A DNA stretch of 54,398 bases from Pseudomonadota bacterium (GCA_023434015.1 JAEYTM010000341.1:1-54398); one strand, 5' to 3'. Counted from the first letter of the stretch, positions 7,718-17,569 are shown. The notes: generated by a model not told the origin, from the letters alone. Numbers and translations: made by a program.

Positions 7718-9033
7718 TGCGCGACCACCATGGCCTGCGGGAAGAGCTGTTCGAACTGGCCCAGCGCCTGCGGTGAGAGGCTGACGGAAAGGCGCACGGC
7801 TCCATCCTTGCCGTCGTCGCGGTCGACCACCCGGCCGTGGCTGTAGAGCCAGGCTATGGCCGCGCCCTCCCCGGCCGGCGTATGCACATCCACCGGCGGC
7901 GCCTCGTCCACCAGGCCGGCGACCGTGGCCAGCAGCGCCGGACAGCCCTCCCCGCTGACCGCGGACACCGCCACGGCCGGCGGATGGGCCCGGCGGGCGT
8001 CGCCCTCCACGGCCTCGCGGTCCTCGGCCGGCAGGAGGTCGATCTTGTTCCAGACCTCCAGGATCCGGCGCTTGTCCATTTCGACGCCGAGGCGCTCCAG
8101 CACGGCGCGGACGTCCTGCGCCTGGGCCTGGCTCTCATCGCTGGCGATGTCCCGGACGTGCAGGACAACGTCCGCCTCGCGTACCTCTTCCAGGGTGGCG
8201 CGGAAGGCTTCGACGAGCTCGTGCGGCAAGTCGGAGATGAAGCCCACGGTGTCGGACAGGATCGCCGGGCGGCCGTCGGGCAGCTTCAGCATCCGCAGGG
8301 TGGGATCGAGGGTGGCGAACAGCATGTCCTCCGCCATCACCTCGGCTTGGGTGAGGCGGTTGAACAGCGTCGACTTGCCGGCGTTGGTGTAGCCGACGAG
8401 CGCCACCGTCGGGTACGGCACACGCTTGCGGGCTGAGCGCTGAAGCGTGCGGGTGCGGCGCACCTCGGTCAGCTCGCGCTTGAGCTTGCCGATCTTTTCG
8501 GAGATCAGCCGCCGGTCGGTCTCGATCTGGGTTTCGCCGGGACCGCCCATAACCCCGAAGCCGCCGCGCTGGCGCTCCAGATGGGTCCAGGTGCGGACCA
8601 GCCGCGAACGCTCGTAGGACAGCCTTGCCAGTTCGACCTGCAGGCGACCCTCGCGGGTGCGCGCGCGGCGGGCGAAGATCTCCAGGATCAGGCCCGTGCG
8701 ATCGATGACCTTGGCTTGCCAGGCCTTTTCCAGGTTGCGCTGCTGCACGGGCGTCAGGGCGTCGTCGACGACCACGACCGTGGCGTCGAGCCCTTCGGCC
8801 AGCTGGCCGATTTCCTCGACCTTGCCCTTGCCGAACAGGGTCGCCGGCGTGAGCCGGCGCAGCGGCGCGACGAGGCGCTCGGCGATCTCGAGGTCGAGCG
8901 CTAGGGCGAGGCCGACGGCCTCCTCGAGGCGCGCGTCCGCATCGCGGGCGGAGCCGCGGCCTTCACGATCGGGGTGGATGACCAGCGCGCGCTGAACGGG
9001 CGCCCGGCGGTCAACGGATTTGGATGAACTCAA
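7714..9033 (-). CDS. hflX: Ribosome-associated GTPase HflX
   Basis: The 439-residue protein has the HflX N-terminal domain, a coiled-coil linker near residues 160-200, then the GTPase motifs GYTNAGKST (G1), DTVGF (G3) and NKID (G4). HflX binds 50S/70S ribosomes and rescues stalled or heat-damaged ones. The start is a TTG whose last two bases form part of the hfq stop (TTGA), so translation is probably coupled to hfq. hfq-hflX is a widely conserved pair. Confidence 0.94.
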   Translation of the reverse strand: MSSSKSVDRRAPVQRALVIHPDREGRGSARDADARLEEAVGLALALDLEIAERLVAPLRRLTPATLFGKGKVEEIGQLAEGLDATVVVVDDALTPVQQRNLEKAWQAKVIDRTGLILEIFARRARTREGRLQVELARLSYERSRLVRTWTHLERQRGGFGVMGGPGETQIETDRRLISEKIGKLKRELTEVRRTRTLQRSARKRVPYPTVALVGYTNAGKSTLFNRLTQAEVMAEDMLFATLDPTLRMLKLPDGRPAILSDTVGFISDLPHELVEAFRATLEEVREADVVLHVRDIASDESQAQAQDVRAVLERLGVEMDKRRILEVWNKIDLLPAEDREAVEGDARRAHPPAVAVSAVSGEGCPALLATVAGLVDEAPPVDVHTPAGEGAAIAWLYSHGRVVDRDDGKDGAVRLSVSLSPQALGQFEQLFPQAMVVAH

Positions 9034-9275
9034 TCGGCTTCGTCTTCGCCCGGCTCGTACAGCTGCACAGGCTGAGCCGGCATGATGGTGGAGATGGCGT
9101 GCTTGTAGACGAGCTGCGACTGCCCGTCCCTGCGGAGCAGAACGCAGAAATTATCGAACCAGCTCACCACGCCCTGCAGCTTGACGCCGTTGACCAGGAA
9201 AATCGTGAGCGGCGTCTTCGACTTGCGCACGCTGTTGAGGAAGGTGTCCTGCAGGTTCTGTTTCTTGTCGCTCAC
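9030..9275 (-). CDS. hfq: RNA chaperone Hfq
   Basis: Hfq is a hexameric Sm-like protein that pairs small RNAs with mRNAs. The 81-residue product has KQNLQDTFLN, the Sm1 motif FLVNGVKLQG and the Sm2 motif YKHAISTI, with a short acidic C-terminus. The start is GTG at 9275 behind a GAGGCGGAAAG ribosome site. The 101 bp between it and dat could hold its own promoter; I saw no confident box. Confidence 0.97.
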   Translation of the reverse strand: MSDKKQNLQDTFLNSVRKSKTPLTIFLVNGVKLQGVVSWFDNFCVLLRRDGQSQLVYKHAISTIMPAQPVQLYEPGEDEAD

Positions 9276-9376
9276 GGCTTTCCGCCTCTTGTTCTAGATC
9301 GGACGACCAAGGCGCCGCCCACACACGCCAGTTACGCTAGACCGGGATATGCCCCGCGTCCAATCGCGCCACCACC

Positions 9377-10240
9377 TCAGATGGCCGTCGCCCTCGCCCG
9401 CTCGATATAGAGGCGACGCAGCCGCGTCGCTATGGGCCCCGGAACACCTTTTCCAACCTGACGCCCGTCGATCGCCGTCACCGGCAACACCAGGCTGCCC
9501 GCACCCGTGATGAAGGCTTCGCGTGCCGTAACCGCCTCGTCCGGCGTGAAGGGCCGTTCGTCGACCTGCAGGCCCTCCCCGCGGATTACGTCGAGCAAGG
9601 TGTGGCGCGTAACGCCCCGCAAAATGTTGGCATTGGTGTCGCGAGTGCGAAGGCGTCCTTCCCCATCGACGATCCAGGCATTGGAGGACGCGCCTTCGGT
9701 CACGAAGCCGAGGTCGTCGACGAACCAGGCCTCCGCCGCGTCGGCCTCCCGCGCCTTCTGTTTGGCCAGGGCGTTGGGCAACAGCCCGACCGTCTTGATG
9801 TCGCAACGGCCCCACCGGTTCTCGGGCGTGGTGACAACGGCGACGCCCTGGGCCGCGCGGGCTTCGGTAAGCGCCCTGTCCACGCGGCTGACCGTGATCA
9901 CCACGGCCGGACGGACGGCCGTCTTCGGGAAGGCGTGGTCGCGTGGCGCGACCCCGCGGCTGACCTGCAGATAGAGCAGACCTTCGCGCACGCCATTGCG
10001 GCGCACCGCCTCCTTCAGCACCAGCGTCAGGGCGGTCTGGCTCATCGGCATGGCGATGCGCAGCTCCGAAAGGCTGCGCTCCAGGCGTGCGAAGTGGCCC
10101 TCGGGATCGGCCAGCTTGCCGTCGAAGAGGGCCCAGACCTCGTAGACCGCGTCGGCCAGCTGGTAGCCGCGGTCCTCGATGTGCACGAAGGCTTCGGCGT
10201 GGGGTACGAAGCGGCCGTTGACGTAGGCGATCCGCCCCAT
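9377..10240 (-). CDS. dat: D-amino-acid (D-alanine) aminotransferase, class IV
   Basis: A 287-residue fold-type IV PLP enzyme. N-terminal IAYVNGRFVPH and HIEDRGYQLADAVYEV match D-amino-acid aminotransferases. The PLP lysine is in RCDIKTVG, and EGASSNAWIV and ITGAGSLVLPV follow. It interconverts D-amino acids and 2-oxo acids; D-Ala and D-Glu for the wall are typical products. It starts 1 nt into the ntrX stop (TGATG), placing it in the ntr operon. Branched-chain aminotransferase is a weaker alternative. Confidence 0.87.
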   Translation of the reverse strand: MGRIAYVNGRFVPHAEAFVHIEDRGYQLADAVYEVWALFDGKLADPEGHFARLERSLSELRIAMPMSQTALTLVLKEAVRRNGVREGLLYLQVSRGVAPRDHAFPKTAVRPAVVITVSRVDRALTEARAAQGVAVVTTPENRWGRCDIKTVGLLPNALAKQKAREADAAEAWFVDDLGFVTEGASSNAWIVDGEGRLRTRDTNANILRGVTRHTLLDVIRGEGLQVDERPFTPDEAVTAREAFITGAGSLVLPVTAIDGRQVGKGVPGPIATRLRRLYIERARATAI

Positions 10241-11631
10241 CAGCCGACCTCTTCTTCCAGCGCCCGCCCGCCGGACAGGCCAAGGGACTTCAGCTTGCGG
10301 TGCAGGGCCGAGCGTTCCATTCCGATGAAGGCGGCGGTGCGCGAGATATTGCCCGAGAAGCGCAGCATCTGTGCGTTGAGGTACTCGCGCTCGAACACTT
10401 CGCGGGCCTCGCGCAGCGGCAGGGCGATGATCCGTTCGGCCCCCAGGGAAGCCGCCTGATCGTTCACGGACGCTTCCGCCGGCAGCATGTCGGCGCTGAT
10501 CGGATCGGTGGGCGAGCCGGAAGCCAGGATCAGCATCCGCTCCACGTTGTTGCGCAGCTGGCGAAGGTTTCCCGGCCAGGCCCGCACCTGTAGCGTGGCC
10601 AAGGCGTCCTGCGCCAGACGTCGGCGCGGCATCCCCGTGGCGTCGCAGATGCGCTCGATGAAGTATTCCAGCAGCTCTGGGATGTCCTCGCGCCGCTCGG
10701 ACAGGCCGGGCACATTCACCGGCACGACGTTCAGGCGATGGAACAGATCCTCCCGGAAGCGGCCCGCGGCGATCTCCTCGCGCAGGTCGCGGGAGGTCGA
10801 GGAGACCACGCGCACATCCACCTGCACGTCGGCGTCGCCGCCGACGCGCCGGAAGCGCTGGTCGACCAGCACGCGCAGGATCCGGCCCTGGGTCTCGCGC
10901 GGCATGTCCGCCACCTCGTCGAGGTAGAGGGTGCCGGAATGGGCGCGTTCGAAGACGCCGATCTTGGCCGGCCGCCCGCCCTCGCCTTCCTGTCCGAACA
11001 GCTCCAGGTCCATGCGTTCGGGGGTCATGCCGGCGGCGCTGATGGCGACGAACTCGTTGCGCGCGCGCGGACTGGCGTCGTGGATCAGGCGCGCGACCGT
11101 CTCCTTGCCCGAGCCGGGCGGGCCGGAGATCAGCACGCGGCTGTTCGCGCCCGCCAGCTTGGTGATCATCTGGCGAAGCTGCTGGGCGGCCACGGACTTG
11201 CCCATCAGGCCTTCGGGCGTGATGGCCTGGGCGCGCAGACGGCGGTTTTCGCGGCGCAGGTTGGTCGCTTCCAGGGCCCGTTCGACGACGAGCAGCAGGC
11301 GGTCGGACTTAAACGGCTTCTCCAGGAACTCGTAGGCCCCACGCTTGATGGCGCTGACCGCGGTCTCGATATTGCCGTGGCCGGAAATCATGATCACCGG
11401 CAGGTCGGGATCGAGGTCGCGGACGAGATCGAGCAGCTCCAGCCCGTCCATTCCCCCGCCGGCCATCCAGATGTCGAGGACCAGCAGGCTCGGCTTGCGG
11501 GCCTTGATGGCCGCGAGGGCCGACTCGGAATCCGTCGCCGTGCGGACGGCGTAGCCTTCGTCCGCCAGTATGCCCGCGACCAGTTCGCGGATATCGGCCT
11601 CGTCATCGACAACAAGTACGTCAGACGCCAT
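10240..11631 (-). CDS. ntrX: Response regulator NtrX
   Basis: The 463-residue protein has an N-terminal receiver (VVDDEADIRE, phospho-Asp in LVLDIWM, Lys in LEKPF), an AAA+ domain with GPPGSGKE and LDEVADMP, and a C-terminal Fis-type helix-turn-helix. The GAFTGA sigma-54 contact loop is not present (EGEGGRPAKIGVFERAH instead), as usual for NtrX. It is the partner of NtrY, 11 bp upstream, and NtrYX in alphaproteobacteria affects nitrogen metabolism, redox response and envelope functions. It overlaps dat by 1 nt. Confidence 0.94.
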   Translation of the reverse strand: MASDVLVVDDEADIRELVAGILADEGYAVRTATDSESALAAIKARKPSLLVLDIWMAGGGMDGLELLDLVRDLDPDLPVIMISGHGNIETAVSAIKRGAYEFLEKPFKSDRLLLVVERALEATNLRRENRRLRAQAITPEGLMGKSVAAQQLRQMITKLAGANSRVLISGPPGSGKETVARLIHDASPRARNEFVAISAAGMTPERMDLELFGQEGEGGRPAKIGVFERAHSGTLYLDEVADMPRETQGRILRVLVDQRFRRVGGDADVQVDVRVVSSTSRDLREEIAAGRFREDLFHRLNVVPVNVPGLSERREDIPELLEYFIERICDATGMPRRRLAQDALATLQVRAWPGNLRQLRNNVERMLILASGSPTDPISADMLPAEASVNDQAASLGAERIIALPLREAREVFEREYLNAQMLRFSGNISRTAAFIGMERSALHRKLKSLGLSGGRALEEEVG

Positions 11632-11642
11632 CGCCTAGTCCT

Positions 11643-13871
11643 TCACGCCGTCACTGTTTCGGTCGCGGGCTGCGGCCGCACCCGCACGCTTGCGGGCAGA
11701 CGCAGGATGGCCAGCGCGCCCGCGCCGCTGGTCGCATCGGCGAGTTCCAGCTCGCCTCCATGGTCTTCCATGATCCGTTTGACGATCGCTAGGCCCAGGC
11801 CGGTGCCCTTCTCCCGGGTCGTCACATAGGGTTCGGTCAGCCGGTCGCGGTCCTTGGCCGGCAGGCCGACGCCGTTGTCCTCGACCTCGAAGGCGACGCC
11901 GGCCTCGTCGGCCACCAGACGGGCGCGGATGTGGCCGCGATACTTCGGCGATTCCGCACGACGCGCGGCGACAGCTTCCGAAGCGTTCTTCAGCACATTG
12001 GTCAGCGCCTGGCTGAGCATGCGCCCGTCAGCCATCAGCACGATCGGAGGCACCGGCTCGGCCAGCTCGACCTCGATGTCGGGACTGGCGACGCGCTGGG
12101 CGAAGACCGCGGCCCTGATCAGTTCGTCGGCGTCATGCTCCGCGAACTTCGGCGCCGGCATGCGGGCAAAGGCGGAGAACTCGTCGACCATCCGTCCGAT
12201 GTCGCCGACCTGACGGATGATGGTGTCGGTGCAGCGGTCGAACGTCTCGAGTTCGACCTCGGCGATGTCCTTGCGGTATTTCTTGCGCAGGCGCTCGGCC
12301 GACAGCTGGATCGGCGTCAACGGGTTCTTGATCTCGTGGGCGATACGGCGCGCGACGTCCCGCCAAGCGGCGTTCCGCTGGGCGGTGACCAGCCGGGTGA
12401 TGTCGTCGAAGGTCAGCACCAGGCCGCCTTCGCTGCGGCTGGCGCGCACCCGCAACCTGTGCGTGTCGCGGCCACGGGTGACGTCGACCTCATCCTCCGG
12501 TTCCCCGCCCTTCGCCGCCGACGCGGCCAGCACGTCCTCGAACTCCGGCGCCACCTCGATCAGACGCATGCCGCGCCCCTGGTCGCCGGGCAGGTTGAGC
12601 AGCGACGCCGCCTGTCGGTTCGCCGCCGAGATGCGGCCGTCGGCATCGAGGCCAATGACTCCGGCGCTGACCCCCGCGAGCACTGTCTCGATGAACTGCC
12701 GGCGGCTCTCGGCCTCGGTGCTGGCCCGCTTCAGCGCCGCCTGCTGCTCCTGAAGATCGTGGGTCATGCTGTTGAAAGCACGTGACAATACGGCGATTTC
12801 CTCGGGGTCGCTCTCGGCGTCCACCCGGGCGCTGAGATCGCCCCCGGCCACCCGCCCCGCCGCCTGCACCAGCCGCCCGACCGGGGCGGAAATCGCGTTA
12901 GCCGCCCCCAGACCCAGCCACACCGCCCCGACCAGCACCAGCAGGGCGGTCTCCACATAGCTGAGGGCGAAGATGGTCTGAATACGCGCGCGGCTCTGCG
13001 CGGCCTCACGGTAGGAGACCAGCGAGCTTTCGGCCTCGCGCAGGTGGTTGATGATCCCCTTTTCCACCGGCCGGACGACATAGAGATAGACATCCGGATA
13101 GGCGCTCAGCCGGTAGAGCGAGCGCACCAGATCCCCGTTGTCGAAGGCGGCGGTCGGAATGCCGTCCTCGTCGGCGTTTCGGAAGCTGGCGACCGCCGGC
13201 GCGGCGAAGGGGGGAGCGTCAGCGGTTTCGGCGCGGGCCAGCACCCGCCCATCCTCATCGACCAGATAGGCCGCCGGGAAGGCGTGATAGGACGCCAGCG
13301 CCGCCAGGTAGTGGCTGAAGCTGATCGGGCTGCCCTGCAGGAGCGCGGCCTCGCGGTTGAGGTCGGCGCCCATCAGCGGCACGTGGTCGGCGATGTAGCG
13401 GGTCTGGTCGTCCACATAGGACCGCGCCACGGTGGCGGAATTCTCCACCACGGTCTGCACCCTCTGGCTGAACCAGTTCTCCACGCCGCGATTGACCAGC
13501 ACGCCCATGAACAGGGCCACCACCACGGCCGGCACCACGGCGGCGATGGCGAACAGGGTGACGAATCGCAGGTGCAGCCGCGCGCCCGCGTCGCTGGACC
13601 GCGCGTTCAGCAGCGCCATGAACCGCAGGGCGACGATCGCCGTCAGCGCCAGGATCAACACAAGGTTCAGGCCGAGCACGGTCAGCACGAGCTGGCTGGC
13701 CGGTCCTATGGGACCCGTCTCCGGCGGCGAGGCCGCCAGCAGGATCGCGACCCCGGTCAGCACCACGGCGACGCCGTAGCCGACGCCCAGCACCGCGCGC
13801 GACTGCAACGCCCGCCACAGGCGAGCGGTCAGCTCAGTTCCCAGGTGAGGCCGGCCATCCAGAAACGCCAT
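11643..13871 (-). CDS. ntrY: Membrane sensor histidine kinase NtrY
   Basis: The 742-residue kinase begins with three hydrophobic segments (about residues 30-110), a periplasmic sensing region, another membrane helix near 300, a HAMP segment, a PAS domain, the HisKA box RIAHEIKNPLTPIQ, and an ATPase domain with the N box NVLKNASEA, VEDNGVGLP and GTGLGLAIV. It should phosphorylate NtrX. The length is normal for NtrY. It follows ntrC after 67 bp and precedes ntrX by 11 bp. Confidence 0.95.
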   Translation of the reverse strand: MAFLDGRPHLGTELTARLWRALQSRAVLGVGYGVAVVLTGVAILLAASPPETGPIGPASQLVLTVLGLNLVLILALTAIVALRFMALLNARSSDAGARLHLRFVTLFAIAAVVPAVVVALFMGVLVNRGVENWFSQRVQTVVENSATVARSYVDDQTRYIADHVPLMGADLNREAALLQGSPISFSHYLAALASYHAFPAAYLVDEDGRVLARAETADAPPFAAPAVASFRNADEDGIPTAAFDNGDLVRSLYRLSAYPDVYLYVVRPVEKGIINHLREAESSLVSYREAAQSRARIQTIFALSYVETALLVLVGAVWLGLGAANAISAPVGRLVQAAGRVAGGDLSARVDAESDPEEIAVLSRAFNSMTHDLQEQQAALKRASTEAESRRQFIETVLAGVSAGVIGLDADGRISAANRQAASLLNLPGDQGRGMRLIEVAPEFEDVLAASAAKGGEPEDEVDVTRGRDTHRLRVRASRSEGGLVLTFDDITRLVTAQRNAAWRDVARRIAHEIKNPLTPIQLSAERLRKKYRKDIAEVELETFDRCTDTIIRQVGDIGRMVDEFSAFARMPAPKFAEHDADELIRAAVFAQRVASPDIEVELAEPVPPIVLMADGRMLSQALTNVLKNASEAVAARRAESPKYRGHIRARLVADEAGVAFEVEDNGVGLPAKDRDRLTEPYVTTREKGTGLGLAIVKRIMEDHGGELELADATSGAGALAILRLPASVRVRPQPATETVTA

Positions 13872-13938
13872 CGCGCCGGGAGCCTAAGGAACTGTGCTCC
13901 AAACTCAACAGGGTTGTTGCAGCGGTGCCATTTTGTGA

Positions 13939-15360
13939 TCAGCGCCGGCCGCGGCTCATCTCGACGCCGAGGTCCTGGATCTTCTTGCGCAGGGTGTTGC
14001 GGTTCAGTCCCAGGATCTCCGCCGCGCGCACCTGGTTGCCTCGTGTGGCAGACAGGGTGAGCTGGATCAGGGGGCGCTCGACCTCCTCGAGAACCCGGTC
14101 GTAGAGGCCGGGCGGCGGCAGGCCGTCGGGCTGGTCGGCGAAGTAGCCGGACAGCTTGCGCTCGACGAGCTGGGAGAGGGTCAGCGGCCCCTCCTGCCCT
14201 TCCACCGCCGGCTGCTGATCGGCCAGCTCGCGTTCGATGATGCGGGCGGTGATGAGGTCTTCGGCGTAGAGCGCGCAGATCCGGCGGACCAGATTCTCCA
14301 GCTCGCGCACATTGCCCGGCCAGGCGTGCAGCTTCAGGCGCTCGAGCGCCGCGGCGTCTATGGTCTTTGACGGGAGTCCTTCCCGGTTGGCTCGCAGCAG
14401 AAAGGCGCGCGCCAGGTCCGGGATGTCCTCGGCCCGGTCACGCAGCGGCGGCAGCCGCAGTGGCGCGACGTTCAGACGGAAGAACAGGTCCTCCCGGAAC
14501 AGGTGCTGCTGGATCAGGCCGCGCAGGTCGCGGTTGGTGGCGGCGATGATGCGCACGTTAGGGCGACGGTTGGTTTTGGGGTTCAGGGCCGGCTCGGAGC
14601 CGTCGATCACCCGCAGCAGCCGCGTCTGGGCGTCGAGCGGCATGTCGCCGATCTCGTCGAGGAACAGGGTGCCCCCGTCGGCCTCGACCAACTTTCCGCT
14701 GTCGCCGTCCTCCTTGCCGAATAGTTCGGCCTCGACCCGCTCGCGCGGGACGGCGGCAAGGTTGATGACCACGAACTTGCCGTCGCGACGACGACCCATG
14801 TCGTGAAGCGCGCGCGCGACCAGTTCCTTGCCGGTGCCGGACTCGCCGGTGATCAGCACCGTGAGGTCCGCGCCCACCAGGCGCGCGATCGTCCGATAGA
14901 CGTCCTGCATCGGACCCGAGCGACCGATCAGCGGCAGCCGGTCGTCGCGGCCCGCGCGGGCCTGGGCCTTGGCGGCGTCCGGGTCGGCGGGCCGCGAGAG
15001 CGCCCGCTTCGCCGCGGAGGTCATGTCGTCAAGGTCGAAGGGCTTCGGCACATACTCGAAGGCGCCGACCTCGGCGGCGTTGACCGCCGTCAGCAGGGTG
15101 TTCTGCGCGCTCATGACGATGACCGGCAGCTTGGGCCGCTCCTTGCGGATGCGGGGCAGCACGTCGAAGACGTTCTCGTCCGGCATGACCACGTCCGTGA
15201 CCACGAGGTCACCCTCTCCGTCGGTCACCCACTTCAGCAGGGTCGTGGCGTTGCCGGTCGCGCGGACCTGGTAGCCCAGGCGGGTGAACGCCTGCGACAG
15301 CACCAGCCGGATGGAGGAGTCGTCGTCGGCGATCAGGATTTTCTTGCCGGCAGGGTTCAT
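13939..15360 (-). CDS. ntrC: Nitrogen regulator NtrC lacking the GAFTGA motif
   Basis: The 473-residue protein has a receiver with phospho-Asp56 (VVTDVVMP), an AAA+ domain with Walker A TGESGTGKE and LFLDEIGDMP, and a C-terminal Fis-type HTH (EILGLNRNTLRKKI). NtrB phosphorylates it when nitrogen is scarce. Between ELFG and GTLFLDE (residues 212-235) the loop reads KEDGDSGKLVEADG: the GAFTGA motif that contacts sigma-54 is missing and the loop is several residues shorter. It therefore probably works without sigma-54, or mainly as a repressor. I recall the same of the Caulobacter crescentus protein. It overlaps ntrB by four bases (ATGA). Confidence 0.93.
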   Translation of the reverse strand: MNPAGKKILIADDDSSIRLVLSQAFTRLGYQVRATGNATTLLKWVTDGEGDLVVTDVVMPDENVFDVLPRIRKERPKLPVIVMSAQNTLLTAVNAAEVGAFEYVPKPFDLDDMTSAAKRALSRPADPDAAKAQARAGRDDRLPLIGRSGPMQDVYRTIARLVGADLTVLITGESGTGKELVARALHDMGRRRDGKFVVINLAAVPRERVEAELFGKEDGDSGKLVEADGGTLFLDEIGDMPLDAQTRLLRVIDGSEPALNPKTNRRPNVRIIAATNRDLRGLIQQHLFREDLFFRLNVAPLRLPPLRDRAEDIPDLARAFLLRANREGLPSKTIDAAALERLKLHAWPGNVRELENLVRRICALYAEDLITARIIERELADQQPAVEGQEGPLTLSQLVERKLSGYFADQPDGLPPPGLYDRVLEEVERPLIQLTLSATRGNQVRAAEILGLNRNTLRKKIQDLGVEMSRGRR

Positions 15361-16475
15361 GCGTAGACGTCCTCGTCGGAAACGATGGGCAGAAGCACCC
15401 GGAAAACGGTGCGGCCGGGCTCGGAATCGAAGTCGATCAGGCCGCCGTGAGCGGCGACCAGCTTGGCGACCAGGGCGAGGCCGAGACCGGCGCCATTGGC
15501 CTTGGTGGTGACGAAGGGTTGGAACAGGTGCTCGCGAAGATGGGCGGGCACGCCGGGGCCGTTATCGATCACCCTCACTTCCAGCGGGGCTCCGCGCAGC
15601 GCCTGGCCTTTGCTGGCCCGCACCCGCACGCCATGGCGGTAGGCGGTGTAGATGCCGATCTCGCCCCGGCCGTCGCCGCGCGAATGGGCCGCCTCGGCGG
15701 CGTTTTTCACGAGGTTCAGGAAAATCTGGATGAGCTGATCCTCGTCCCCGTGCACCGGCGGCAGTGAGGGATCGTACTGCTCGCGCAACGTCAGGCCGTC
15801 GGCGACGCCGTTCGCGGCCAGGGCCCGTACCCGGTCGAGCACCTGGTGAATGTTGATCGGCGTCATGTCCGGCAGAGCGTCGTCGGAGAAGGCCTCCATG
15901 CGGTCGACCAGACGGCGTACCCGATCGGTCTCGTCGACGATCAGTTGGGCCAGCGGCGCGTCCTCGGCCTTGGCGCCCGACTTCAGCAGCTGCGCGGCGC
16001 CGCGGATGCCCGCCAGCGGGTTCTTGATCTCGTGGGCGAGCATGCGGCCGAGGCCGACGATCGAGCGCAGGCCGGCCGCCTCCGCCGGCCCCCGCTCGGC
16101 CCCGAGGCCCAGCTTGACGGTGAGCGTCAGCAGCACCGAGCCGTCCCCGAGCGGTGCGGCGGCGCCGTCCGCCTCGAACGGCGGCAGGCCAAACAGGCTG
16201 ATCTGGACGCCGCGTTCGCGGACCCTGGCGTCCTCCTCCAGCGCCCGGTTGAGCAGCGAGACGAGCGCCGAGCCCGGCGGCAGGGCGGCGCGGAAGCGTC
16301 CCCGCGCCAGCAGGCCGAGCCCCTGGCCGAACAAGGCCTCGGCCGCCTCGTTCACCGCCACCAGCGACCCCTGGGAGTCGACCACCAGCGAAGGGTCGGG
16401 GCTCAGGTCGAAGGCCGCCGCCTTGAGAATGTCCATGTCCGGGCCCGAGGCCCGTGATCTGATTTGGCCGGTCAT
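15357..16475 (-). CDS. ntrB: Nitrogen sensor histidine kinase NtrB
   Basis: A soluble 372-residue kinase: a PAS-like domain at about residues 15-125, the H box LAHEIKNPLAGIRG near 155, the N box LNLVKNAAEA, and VIDNGPGVP with GAGLGLALV in the ATPase domain. It phosphorylates or dephosphorylates NtrC under control of PII. No membrane segment is seen. It overlaps both neighbours by four bases (ATGA at dusB-ntrB and ntrB-ntrC). Confidence 0.95.
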   Translation of the reverse strand: MTGQIRSRASGPDMDILKAAAFDLSPDPSLVVDSQGSLVAVNEAAEALFGQGLGLLARGRFRAALPPGSALVSLLNRALEEDARVRERGVQISLFGLPPFEADGAAAPLGDGSVLLTLTVKLGLGAERGPAEAAGLRSIVGLGRMLAHEIKNPLAGIRGAAQLLKSGAKAEDAPLAQLIVDETDRVRRLVDRMEAFSDDALPDMTPINIHQVLDRVRALAANGVADGLTLREQYDPSLPPVHGDEDQLIQIFLNLVKNAAEAAHSRGDGRGEIGIYTAYRHGVRVRASKGQALRGAPLEVRVIDNGPGVPAHLREHLFQPFVTTKANGAGLGLALVAKLVAAHGGLIDFDSEPGRTVFRVLLPIVSDEDVYA

Positions 16476-17479
16476 GCCGCCAGCTTCCCTTCAGGATCGA
16501 GCCAGAGCGCCGTCAGGCCGCGCTCGACGGCGGTCGGATCGTCGAGCCGGCACAGCTGGCTGCGGGCCTCGCGCCGGGCGGACGCCTCCGCCGGCCAGGG
16601 AGCCTGCTCGACGTAGGAGGCCAGATGTTTGCGGAAGATCTTCAGCCCCAGGCGGTCGCCGTAGAAGCTGAGGCTGTCGCGGAAATGGTCGAGGGCGATC
16701 GCCAGCCGGGCTTCCGGACCGGGCTCGTCATAGTGGCCATCGGCCAGGTCGGCCTCGATCTGCGCTGCGACCCAAGGCTTTCCATAGACCCCGCGGCCGA
16801 CCATCACCGCGTCCGCGCCGGACGCGCTCAGGGCCTGGCGCGCGCTGGCGCCGTCGACGATGTCGCCATTGACGATGACTGGAATAGATACCGCTGTCTT
16901 CACCGCGCGCACGGCGCTCCAGTCGGCGGCGCCCTTGTAGAACTGGCAGCGCGTGCGGCCATGGACCGTCACCGCCCTCACTCCCAGCGCTTCCGCGCGT
17001 GCGGCGATATCGGGGGCGTTGCGCGAGGCGTCGTCCCATCCCAGGCGCATCTTCACAGTCACTGGGACTTCGACGGCCTCGACCGCGGCGGCCATCAACG
17101 AACTGGCGAGGTCGGGATCACGCATGAGCGCCGAGCCCGACAACTGCCCCGTGACCTCCTTGGCCGGACAGCCGAAGTTCAGGTCGATGATCTGTGCGCC
17201 GGCGGCGGCGGCGAGGCGCGCGCCCTCGGCGATGTGGGCCGGCTCGCGTCCGACCAGTTGTACGACCATCAACGGCAGCCCCTCGCCCACCGCCGCGCGT
17301 CGCACGACGTCCGGCCGCCCGCGGGAGAACTCGGCGCAGGCCACCATTTCCGTCGCCACATAGCCTGCCCCCAGGCGGCTGGCCGCCCGGCGGAACGGAA
17401 GATCGGACACGCCGGTCATCGGCGCGATCCACGCCCGTCCCTGAATTGCGACGCCCCCAAGCTCGACTGCGATGCTCAT
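16472..17479 (-). CDS. dusB: tRNA-dihydrouridine synthase DusB
   Basis: A 335-residue FMN-dependent enzyme (formerly NifR3) that reduces uridine in the tRNA D-loop. Motifs: WIAPMTGVSDLPFR at the start, LNFGCPAKEVTG with the catalytic Cys, TVKMRLGWDD, TVHGRTRCQFYKG and VNGDI. It is the first gene of the ntr operon, the usual place in alphaproteobacteria, so the 90-bp gap to ispDF should hold the operon promoter; I could not pick out a convincing box. Confidence 0.94.
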   Translation of the reverse strand: MSIAVELGGVAIQGRAWIAPMTGVSDLPFRRAASRLGAGYVATEMVACAEFSRGRPDVVRRAAVGEGLPLMVVQLVGREPAHIAEGARLAAAAGAQIIDLNFGCPAKEVTGQLSGSALMRDPDLASSLMAAAVEAVEVPVTVKMRLGWDDASRNAPDIAARAEALGVRAVTVHGRTRCQFYKGAADWSAVRAVKTAVSIPVIVNGDIVDGASARQALSASGADAVMVGRGVYGKPWVAAQIEADLADGHYDEPGPEARLAIALDHFRDSLSFYGDRLGLKIFRKHLASYVEQAPWPAEASARREARSQLCRLDDPTAVERGLTALWLDPEGKLAA

Positions 17480-17569
17480 TTTCTACTCATCCCCACCGAT
17501 GACTTTTTAGGCAAATTGTGCGGCGCAGTAAAGCTGGAAGAACCCACCCCCACGGATTAAACACCGGCT

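Noticed and set aside
10240..11631. NtrX also lacks GAFTGA
   Set aside because: This is the normal state for NtrX proteins, so it is not reported as a finding, unlike NtrC.
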